From: Plasmodium brasilianum
Taxonomy: Eukaryota > Apicomplexa > Aconoidasida > Haemosporida > Plasmodiidae
Direction of reading: 5' to 3'
DNA: 55,000 nucleotides
Assembly (NCBI RefSeq): GCF_023973825.1
Contig: NC_090118.1
Location: 917,501-972,500 of the forward strand
Shown here one piece after another: positions 25,802 to 35,528 of this stretch. The notes under the pieces were generated by a model. The model searched no databases. It was not told the DNA's origin and saw only the letters and a list, made by a program, of their open reading frames with translations. Made by a program: the position numbers and the translations under genes. Within the stretch, counting starts at the first letter, position 1. Each line of letters opens with the position of its first letter.

Positions 25802-27713
25802 AAAATAATATTGTCATTGTGTTTATACTTATAATTTTTTTTTTTTTACGTGTGGCACATATTTGTACTTATATAAAAAAAAAGTTGTGTTTGTCAGAGT
25901 AATTTAAATGTTCATCAATGTTTTAGTGAAAGTTTAAATACTTATATAAAAATAAAATAAAAATAAGCACTAATGAGAATGGATAAATATAGAACATTTT
26001 CTTGCCTTAATTAGAATAACATTAAGGAAAAGTTTATTAACTATATTTTTTTATATCTTATTTTACCTGAACAAATTATATTTATTTTCTCTTTTTAAAT
26101 TTCTGATTATAACCATATTAAAAAAAAATAAAGTGGAATACCCGTTTTATCCTGAATTTTATGACAAAAATATAAGCTTTTATTATATGAGGAATAAATT
26201 TTTATATTTTTTTGATTATATATTCATGTTCACCAAATTAAAATTATGAAGTATGTGAGCATAAGTAATTTTGCTTAAAATATTTTCTTCTAAAGCTGGA
26301 AAACTTTTAATGTAAAGAAGCTTATTAAAAAATTAAATATAACCTGCACGTGTCAGGTAGCAAAAAAGTATGTTTAATGTTTTAAAAAAAATATTTTTAA
26401 GATCTTATTCATTTATTTTTTTTTTTGCATAATATATCTTTCATTGTTTAGTTATATGATATGTTGTAGAAAAGTGCTGGCACACACTACAAAATTTATT
26501 AGTTATTTAGAGTTAATTCATAATATACAAAATCTAGCTAAATAAGTGAAACATTATAAGATAGAAGGAAAAATTAGTTAATATACACATGTAAAATGTT
26601 TTTTTAAAATATTAAGCATACAGTAATAAAATGATGAGAACTGTGTAGTTTTCAGTATTTATCGTAAAAGATTTAAAAGCTTTTTTGATTTTTTCCTAGG
26701 TTTATTCATATGTACTACTACTGCTACTACTGCTACTACTGCCACTACTGCCACTACTGCCACTACTGCCACTACTGCCACTACTGCCACTACTGCAGAT
26801 ATGAAAGACATTTATCTTCTTTAAGTTAGTCATATTTTTCTATATCGTAAAAAAATGTTGTATCAAGGGTAAAAAGAAGAACATATTGCTATAACTGCAT
26901 AGCTATCATAATAATGTAATAAAAAATAAAGATATATAAGAAAAAAGAGATTAAGATAAATAGCCTTTAGTTATTCTCCAGAATTTTGAAATATTTTAGG
27001 TAAAAATTTCCATTATGCAAATATGAACTAGCGTTATTATAACGTGTTTTCATAGTATTGGAATACATTCTTTAGGGACTGTTGAAATATATAATATACA
27101 TTTTGATTAAATTCTGTAAATATATTTCTTTTTTTTTTTCATCACATATATATATTTACGTGTGTGTATTCATGAAGATAAATTTTTATAGTCCTACAAA
27201 ACAAATTAAGAATAGAACTATGTTCTAAACAACTGCTACTGTAAAAGTGAGATACATATATATCAAGGATAACCTAGGGTGTTAATATTACCGATATTTA
27301 TACAATTTTTTTTTTTGTTTATTTCAACAGCAGAAAATTCTGAATATAATACATATATTAAATAAAATATCTAGTTTCACAAAGTTTATCAACATGCAAG
27401 TAGTAAATGAACGCATTCAATAATATATCATCTCCGTCAGAAATATTTATTTCAAAAAAAATAACATATACTCATATTACATAAATACTTAAGCATATTT
27501 CTTTCACCCCTTATATATATATACTTATTCTAAGAAATAGGTGTTTCATAATAATATATTCATAGTACAAAATTTTTAAAATACTGTGCTTTCACATATG
27601 CATACATTATAATAACGAAATTATGTTATATGTCTCTTTTATAAATAGAATAAATAACTACATATATTCAACCAAATAGAAGAAAAACAAAATTAATTAA
27701 AAGAACAACAAAA
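25802..27713. other. Desert sequence between array arms
   Basis: AT-rich DNA without a recognisable gene or intact tRNA-like element. It contains a short GC-richer CTACTG/CCACTACTG array at 26713-26797, and otherwise A/T homopolymers. Confidence 0.5.
26713..26797. repeat. ACTACTGCC hexamer/9-mer array
   Basis: About 85 bp of ACTACTGCTACT passing into repeated ACTGCCACT units, far richer in C and G than the surrounding DNA. No ORF extends usefully beyond it. Confidence 0.9.
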
Positions 27714-27939
27714 TTATGCACAAGTCAGGCAAAGTGAAATATAAAAATATTTACTGTTCATAATTTTTCATAAAACTTGTAGATAAAACGTTTTGTGTTT
27801 AAGAAAATCCTCATTTTTCAAAAAACATTATTTAATATTATACATTTTAATATAACTTAATTTTATATATGTACACACTGTAGAGGGTATATTTTTAATT
27901 TTTTTTTTTTTTTTTTATGTATGTATACTTTTATCAAAT

Positions 27940-27976
<37 letters not shown>

Positions 27977-28230
27977 GTATAATTATAATTATACAGAATA
28001 ATTTTAAGCGACTCGTACACCAGTGGTTAGGCGTGTTGATTAGGAAGTGATAGTAACTGGTTCAAGTCCCGGGGTATCAGGCGTTCACAAGTCAACATAC
28101 TAATATGAATCACTGCGAGGGAGTACTTGGGATGGAGTCGATCAAATTTTTTTATATCTTTTTTACATTAGCAATGTCAATGTAATAATATTTACTTATT
28201 ATAATTGTATGTTCACTATGTATATGTATT
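27714..28230 (-). repeat. Right arm of the ~520-bp inverted repeat
   Basis: Reverse complement of 21209-21726. It includes element B4 (28009-28140) in plus orientation. Homology stops near TACATATACATAGTG at one end and at GTGCATAATT at the other. Confidence 0.85.
28009..28140 (+). ncRNA. Family B element (B4), inverted copy of B1
   Basis: Plus strand, 132 nt, same sequence as B1 as far as I can compare: CGACTC at 28009-28014, A box TACACCAGTGGTTAGGCG, B box GGTTCAAGTCC, and GAGTCG at 28135-28140 closing the stem. TTTTTTT follows within 10 nt. Confidence 0.65.
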
Positions 28231-28574
28231 AAAATAAAAATAATTTAATCTCAGCTGTGTATGATTTTTATTGGATACATTTAAAAAAAAAAATATATAA
28301 TATAACCAGTGTCGCATGCGTCAGGTAATATTAAATATAAATTTATGTACACATCATAAATTTCTTTAAATTTAATACTTTTTTTAATTTTTTATGTTCA
28401 TCCATATATTTCGTTTAATTCGTTTGATTTTTGCTTATTTTATTTATATAAATAAGTTCAAATAAATATTACAGAGGCATATATTTTTTCCCTTTGTATG
28501 TACAAAAGAGACAGAATTTGTGCATAAAAAAAAAAAAAAAATTATGACTATAATCAGAATGACCAGATTATTTT

Positions 28575-28716
28575 CTTGTCATCACTAGCACAGTGGCTAG
28601 GAATGTTAATTTTAGAACTAAGTGTATTAGTTTCGAATACTTCTCGCTTAAAATTCTTACGACAATGTTATCATTTGGATCCACTAAATAAGCAGATTGG
28701 GATATGGGCGCACTAT
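28575..28716 (+). ncRNA. Family A element (A7), plus strand, diverged
   Basis: Starts CTTGTCATCACTAGCACAGT with an intact A box (TAGCACAGTGGCTAGG). The B box (GTTTCGAATACT) is damaged, the terminal stem has three mismatches, and T5 follows the 3' end GGGCGCACTATC. Likely weak or dead. Confidence 0.45.
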
Positions 28717-29218
28717 CTTTTTATTTTCTTTATAGAATGCCATTAAATACATGAATGAACATGATATTATATTATAAAAAAAATATATATGTATTCAATA
28801 TACCTTTAAAAAAAAAAAAGATTAATACCATTAAAAAGGATTAATTGCGTTAATCCATTGCTAAAAAAATAATCATATCATTAAATCGATTTTTTCATTT
28901 TTGCATAATGAAGATAAAACATACATCCATGTTATGCACAATTGATGTACTTAGTGGTGTTGCAGTAGTTATCCCTGAGGTACCACTAAAAAGAATGAAT
29001 GCGTTAATTTTTTCTATTTATGAAAATTAACTTGTTTCATTGTTTAAATTTTATGTATATAGAAATTATCCATGCGTACACACAGATAATTATTGGAATA
29101 TCTGATTTTATTTTTTGTTTCGTTTTTACTTAAGTATGCGTCGAAATTTTGTGAGAGGAAACAATGGTTAGTGTATAAGAGTGAAAATAGTAAATATACT
29201 AGAATGCGCATAGTAAGT

Positions 29219-29375
29219 GTACTATAGTGAAATAGTAAGTATAGTATAGAGAAATAGTAAGTATACTGTATATAAATAGTAAGTATAGTATAGAGAAATA
29301 GTAAGTATAGTATAGAGAAATAGTAAGTATAGTATAGAGAAATAGTAAGTATAGTATAGAGAAATAGTAAGAATA
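29219..29375. repeat. AATAGTAAGTATAGTATAGAG 21-bp array
   Basis: About seven tandem units of 21 bp built from AATAGTAAGTATAGT and ATAGAGA, with single-base variants. The minus-strand ORF over it (YTYYFSILYLLFLY) is a repeat artefact. Confidence 0.9.
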
Positions 29376-30025
29376 TTAGAGTGAAAATGGGGAGCATATA
29401 TAAAAGTAATCGTGTGGAGTTTATAAATCTAAATAATATCGAAAATGTTAAAGTAAAATACGATTATCTTATATAAGCAGAAAATTATAAGCATAATTGC
29501 AATGGCAATAAAAATTATTTGCTGTTACATATTCAGTTGCTAGTATTAATGAAGATGGATGTGCAAGTCGAGGTCTTTATTGCCAATGTTATCTCCAAAT
29601 TTTCATAGTAATGTTTGCATGTGTATCCTCTGCAAAATAATAAGATTGGGGTAAGGGAATGCCAAAATATTTTTTCATATTCCTTTGTATTAACATGAAA
29701 TGCTTTCAATTGTAATGTCAAATGTTTTTAATAGTAATATGAAATGTTTCAATTATTTATACTTACTATTTAAGTGTGTGTACAAAAAAAGAATAATATA
29801 AAAGATGAGTAATCTTTTTAATAATTATCTAGGAATTGAAACAAATTAATAACATCTTGAAATTTTGTGAAAAAAAAAAATATATATATATATGTACAGC
29901 AATTTCATGCACACATCAGGGATATGTTGCTATATGTGTAAGCACTTTTGAGGAATTCTTAGAAATTTATTATTTCATTTATAGTTTAATGATGAATATT
30001 CTTACTCATCGACAAATAAACTACA

Positions 30026-30059
<34 letters not shown>

Positions 30060-30112
30060 TTTGTATGGTTAATGAGATATAATAAAATTTTTTGTTATTG
30101 CTCTTCCAATGG

Positions 30113-30124
30113 AATAGCTATATT

Positions 30125-30167
<43 letters not shown>

Positions 30168-30172
30168 CTATT
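30113..30172. repeat. Palindrome flanking an (AT)n tract
   Basis: AATAGCTATAT at 30113-30123 and its complement ATATAGCTATT at 30162-30172 bracket a pure (AT)n run. The whole stretch can form a ~60-bp cruciform. Confidence 0.8.
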
Positions 30173-31040
30173 CGAGCAAAAACAAAAAAAAAAATTAAAT
30201 TTATAACTACATGTAGACAAATTAATCATTAAAAAAAGAAAAATTACACGAATACAAATTATATAAAAGTAAATATGAAAAAATAGAAATAAGTAAAAAA
30301 GGGTTTATGTATAATTTTATATGAGATTGGTTATTCTTGAATAATGCATCATATTTTGCTTTCTCATTTTTAATATTTCACTTAATAACATTACATAAAA
30401 TGCATATATTTTATTACAATATAATCTACAAACATTTATATTTTTTTAAATGTTAATATATAATTCGTTATTTTACTTTCATAATAATAAAAAATTTACA
30501 TTATGTAGCTTATTAATTTATACATCATTAGGAATTAACATTTTCAATATAGTAAAAACTGATTTTTCTAATTCATCATTTTATGAAAAATTTGAACAGT
30601 ACCTGAACAAATCATATAAAATTTGAGTTACGTTATTTAATGGAATAGTAAATTTCCTGTAATACATTCATTTAATACATGTTTGTAAGAATATTTTCAT
30701 TATATTGTATGATGTATTGTGTGGCATCACAGGGATGATATAAAATTATTCGCTATGAAATACTTGTACAGCTTAATATACAATCATTATGAACAAATTA
30801 TGAACAAATTATAAACAAATTATAAAGCAAAAGAAATGATATATATTTCATAAGTAAAATGCAAATAAATGAATAATTCTGTTGAAGTGTAGGGAAATTA
30901 CGCATATTTTTACATTTCAAAATTTCCAAATGATCTGCATGTCGTACGTTTTCCTAATTTACCAACATTCACTATGAGATATACGAACATAATATTAACT
31001 TGCTAAAATTGTTAAATAAACACACCCTCATGGCATATGC

Positions 31041-31086
<46 letters not shown>

Positions 31087-31678
31087 CAATAGGTAGTGTA
31101 TTCATAATATTGATTTTTAATGAGTACTAGAAAATTCATTAATAACCACTTAACATATAATGCACTAAAAAAAATGGCATTTCCAGTAAGAAAATTAAAA
31201 TAGAAAATAATATTACTTAAAGAAAAGTGTAATATAGTGCGTGTTCGCTTATTTACATTAAAAAAGTAAAATTAAATTAAAAGAAAATAACCCAATTAAT
31301 TTATTAACCGATCAGATATTTTCTTATAATGCAATACTATAATTCGAAAAATACTATACCATTAATGTACGCAATATAATAAGCATAACAATAAATTATA
31401 AATCTCAAAATAAAAATTAAAGTAACAAACATATTTAAAGATAGTAATAAAGTTAATAATAGCTATACTTAAAATAATTAAAAATAATAATTCAAAATAT
31501 GTATAAGCAATAAATTTTGTATTATCTTTTTGAAAAATATTCAAGTAATAAAATCTTTCTTTCCTCTTAACTGTATACACCATAACATAAGCATTATGCT
31601 CTTGATATTACTTATTATATATAAGGAAATGTTCATATATATAACCCATTAATATTTGGAAAAAAAAAGAAAAAATAC

Positions 31679-31809
31679 ATTATACCAAACATATTATACT
31701 AAACATATTATACTAAGCATATTATACTAAACATATTATACTAAGCATATTATACTAAACATATTATACTAAACATATTATACTAAACATATTATACTAA
31801 ACATATTAT
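31679..31809. repeat. CATATTATACTAAA 13-bp array
   Basis: Tandem units close to AACATATTATACT and AGCATATTATACT, about ten copies, ending just before the tRNA-like element at 31858. Confidence 0.9.
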
Positions 31810-31857
31810 ATTAAATACAAAAAAAAAAAAAAGATAAAAAAAAAGAAAAAGAAATAA

Positions 31858-31996
31858 TTTTGCTCCTATTACAAGCTACTTTTTCAGTGGTTCCAAATGT
31901 AGATTTTGTCGTAAGAATTTTACGTCTGAGGGATTCAAACCTGCAACCCTTACTTCCAAAGTCAACAGCGTTAACCACCGCCTTAGTAACAACAAG
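31858..31996 (-). ncRNA. Family A element (A8)
   Basis: Read on the minus strand. The B box is GGTTTGAATCC (31931-31941); the A-box region is AAGGCGGTGGTTAACG. The 5' TGTTACTA pairs with the 3' TAGGAGCA at seven of eight positions, with two pairs changed on both sides relative to the 32463 copy (C-G to T-A). T5 and T9 runs follow. Confidence 0.5.
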
Positions 31997-32462
31997 AAAA
32001 TAATACTTTCATTGTGTTTATACTTATAATTTTTGTTTTGTTTTGTTTTATTTTATGCATGTATACTCATATTAAGGCAAAAAAAAAAAAAAAAATAATA
32101 ATATAGCCACTTCATTATTTGGTGTACATATATAAAATTAAGTTAAATTAAAATGTATAATATTAAAAATTATTTTTTGAAAAATATGAATATTCATAAA
32201 CACAAAATGCTTTATCTACAACTTTTATAAGATATTATGAACAGTAAATATATTTATGCATCAGATTTCCTGACCTGTGCATAATTATAATTTGTACTAT
32301 GTCACAATTTTTTTTTTTTCATAAAATTTATAAAAACATATACGATCAATTCATAATTTAACTGAAATGTAATATAAATTAAAAAACAGAGTAATTATTT
32401 ATTACATATAAATAAATTTATAAGTTATTGAATATTTAAAAATATCAAAAAAAAAAAAAGTA

Positions 32463-32606
32463 TGGTGCGCCCCTATCCCAAGCTGCTTTTTCAATGGATC
32501 CAAATGTTAATTCGGTTGTAAGAGTTTTAAGCCCGAGGGATTCGAACCTGCGACCCTTATTTCCAAAATCAACACCCTTAGCCACTGTGCTAGGGACGAC
32601 AAGAAA
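32463..32606 (-). ncRNA. Family A element (A9), best preserved copy
   Basis: Read on the minus strand. A box TAGCACAGTGGCTAAGG (32576-32592), 27 nt spacer, B box GGTTCGAATCC (32538-32548), then ~65 nt, 3' end TAGGGGCGCACCATAC and a T13 run (32447-32459). 5' CGTCCCTA (32598-32591) pairs with 3' TAGGGGCG (32475-32468) as an 8-bp terminal stem. The A box matches the Leu/Ser tRNA type. The T stem is broken, so it is tRNA-derived rather than a tRNA. This architecture equals a Pol III type 2 gene, like P. falciparum RUF6 or a tRNA-derived SINE head. Confidence 0.7.
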
Positions 32607-32673
32607 TTTATATTATTATTGTAATTATATTCATTTTTTTTTTTTTTTTTTTTAACCTATATGCTTGAGCATA

Positions 32674-32706
<33 letters not shown>

Positions 32707-33048
32707 CAATAATTATATGAACACATGCATACACTTAAAATACACAAATGTCAAAACGAATAAATTCAAAATATAAATATTCTTAAATAAAGACTGTTTA
32801 ATGTAACCACAATGTGAAAATTTATGAACAGTACATGCTCATATACTTCAATCGTCCTGACTCGTGCATAATTTTGCTGTAGTTTTTCTTTATTTATGTT
32901 ATAATATTTGCAAAGATATACATGGTTAATTCATTTTTAAATGGAATTTTATATAAATGATATGAATTTTATGGTATTTCCTAGTACTTTTGCTTATGAT
33001 TAAATTCATAAAACTTCGTGATATTTAAAAAGTAAAAAAAAAAAAAAA

Positions 33049-33196
33049 TGCTATTTAACCTCCTACCACAATCTGCTTTTTCAGTTGATCCAAGTGTTAA
33101 CTTTGTAGTAAGAGTTGTAAATCCAAAAGATTCGAACCCTGGATACTTAGTTCCAAAGTTAACATCCTTAGCTAATTGGCAAGAGATGACAAAGAA
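33049..33196 (-). ncRNA. Family A element (A10)
   Basis: Read on the minus strand. The B box is GGTTCGAATCT (33129-33139); the A box is weaker (GCCAATTAGCTAAGG). The 5' ATCTCTT pairs with the 3' AGGAGGT side over about seven positions including compensated pairs. T15 follows the 3' end. Confidence 0.5.
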
Positions 33197-35528
33197 ATAA
33201 TATTGTCCTAGTAATTATATTCATAATTTTTTTTTTTTTTTTTGTATGTATATATGTAAACATATGTACCTTAAAAATAGGTTGTTGCACGAGTTATGTA
33301 AAAAGACATATATATTAAAATTAAAATGCCTACTATTCAAAATAAATGAACAAGAAATGTAAATTTTCAAAAATTATAGTATGGTTAAAATAAGAAGGGT
33401 TATACGCATTTTTGTATCTCTTCTGTGTGATCATAATTAAAATTATTCTTATCTTCCATTTCTTAATTATTATCTTCGTTCATAAAAATTTATTTATTTT
33501 ACTGTTGGGTTTTATGGCTAAAATGTGTCTATATATATGTATATTTGTGTAAGAATGCATATCTGCATATGTATACATACTAACGCAAATTTTATATGTT
33601 CTCGTTTTCCTGCATTAAATTTAAAATACATTTTTCAAGCGATAAATATTTATTTAACGCAAAAATAAAAAACGGACTCCCATTTGATGCTTTCCCTTTT
33701 TCAATTATAAAAACATACATTTTATGAAATTTTTTTATATGAAAGTATACTAATTGTTAAAAATACATTTTATGTGTCTAAATAATATTTCTTTCATTTT
33801 TAAGTTTATGATCTGATGTTTGAATTTGTCTTCGTGTATATTACAACATATACCTCCTTTCCAACACATACACACACAAGGTCGCAAACACATATATAAA
33901 CATTTACAAGATGCTAAAATGTGTTTCTAACAAAAATATGCTCTACTAATGCAAAAATCTTACATGTACATATAGTAAAGAACTAACTGTGTTTATGATT
34001 AAGCATTTGGGATATTGTGTGTCATACTGTACATGATTTGATAAAAATCATCTTAGTCCATTCATTTGGGACTTAAAATTATTCAGCGTATATAAAACTG
34101 TTTATTATATTAAGAGTTAATTAACAGTAACTTTCAAAATTGTTAATAATGTTGAAGGGGTGTATAATTTATAAAATATAAACTAATTTCTTGCATATAG
34201 CAATAAAGTTATTTACATATTTTTTAGCCTTGCCTTTGTAAATAAAATTAAAATAAGTATCCAATTACACAGTGAAGAAAATAAATAAAAAAAAAAAAAA
34301 AAAGCTAACCTAACGAAAAATTTTCAAAAAAACATTATAAATACACATGCAAAAGAAGGAAATATTAGGACACTCATATCACGCCTTTTTAAACGATTAA
34401 CTCCACAACTTATGCTAATCATAATTTGAAAGATAAAGCGATGTTTGTACTTCAAATTATATGGCTAATTTTTTTTTTAAGCTGTACCTACTGGTACTTG
34501 GAAAAAGAATATAAAAGTGAAATATAATAAAATGAAATTAGAAATATAATAAAATAATAAAAATAAAAGTATATTTCTTAAAAAAATTGATTCCCTCATT
34601 AATACGCATTTCTTAATAAAAATCGTTCAAACGTTCACACAGTGCAAAATTAAAAATTACGAGTATCAATGATTTTCAATAAAACAAGAAATAGTAAAGG
34701 CACAAAAATGATTATCAATGTAGATTGCTTACGAATGTCATACTGCTCCTTATTTTTTAAAAAGTCGAAACATGCAAAACATGTGCGTACACTTATATAC
34801 ATTTATATATTTACACGTATATGTTTATGCACATATACATATACGTACGAATAACGCGAGTACATATTTTCACTTCCTTAAACGATGAAACGATTAAACG
34901 ATAAAACGATAAAACGATTAAACGATTAAACGATTAAACGATTAAACGATTAAACGATAAAACGATATAACGATATAACGATAAAACGATAAAACGATTA
35001 AACGATTAAACGATTAAACGATTAAACGATTAAACGATAAAACGATTAAACGATTAAACGATAAACCGATAAAACGACAAAACGACAAAAGGTACAATTT
35101 TTTGAAAAGAAACATGCTGACTTGTTCTACTCTATACTCTTAATTACATTTTAAAATGTAACAAAAAAATTAAGATATTAATAAAAACAACTAAGTAATA
35201 ATTTTTTTTTTTTTTTCAAAGGAGAAGAAAGAAATGTATATGTTCGCTCATAAGAGATTAAAAAATGCTTACACGATAAACACGTTACAACATTGGCAAA
35301 AATATATTTCTTATGTTACCTATTTGTGTAATTAAAAACAAAATAAAAGGGAAAACGGTAAAAAGCATTCCCACGCATGTTTGCACATATATATATTTTT
35401 ATATATATATACATGCACGTACCTATGCACACACGTGAAACAGGCGGAAATACGGAAGGATGTTAAATTGCAGGAAAGAAAATGTACCCGCTTGAAGTTC
35501 GATAAATGGGGAAACACGTAAATATAAT
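33197..35528. other. Right edge of the gene desert, upstream of GatA
   Basis: No gene recognised. AT-rich spacer, then the AAACGAT array, then about 400 bp directly 5' of GatA that should hold its promoter and 5' UTR. The ORF at 34669-34854 ends in a YTYTYE microsatellite and is not credible. Confidence 0.5.
34884..35090. repeat. AAACGAT heptamer array
   Basis: About 28 tandem copies of a 7-mer, mostly TAAACGA or AAAACGA, with a few ATATCGA-like variants. It is not the Plasmodium telomere repeat (GGGTTYA). It lies ~440 bp upstream of the GatA start. Confidence 0.92.

Larger units (their letters stand above)
20729..28716. repeat. Degenerate ~1.2-kb repeat array carrying tRNA-like elements
   Basis: Family A elements (starting near 20729, 21917, 23105, 23747, 24510, 25661, 28575) and family B elements (21299, 22515, 25074, 28009) are spaced about 560-770 bp apart, mostly alternating. 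Spacers are homologous too: the stretches before B1, B2 and B3 (about 21035-21298, 22250-22514, 24795-25073) align by eye. A ~55-bp motif containing GAACAG and CCTGACTTGTGCATAA recurs at 21674-21728, 22882-22934, 25432-25485 and, inverted, 27713-27763. The array looks like old tandem duplication that has decayed. The right end (28009 onward) is in inverted orientation. Confidence 0.75.
28717..31857. other. Desert sequence between two groups of tRNA-like elements
   Basis: No convincing gene. A hairpin (TTAGTGGT at 28951-28958 with ACCACTAA at 28982-28989), a 21-bp repeat, a long palindromic (AT)n and a 13/26-bp repeat occur. Two minus-strand ORFs without repeats, 29533-29721 and 31362-31583, have partly protein-like compositions (the second very hydrophobic). 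They might be remnants of exported-protein genes, but I cannot identify them. Confidence 0.4.

Noticed and set aside
20729..33196. Interpretation of the GC-rich elements as functional tRNA genes
   Set aside because: A and B boxes fit, but length (~130-145 nt) and the unpaired T stem next to the B box do not allow a normal tRNA cloverleaf.
34884..35090. Heptamer array as an interstitial telomere repeat
   Set aside because: The unit is AAACGAT, not GGGTTYA on either strand.
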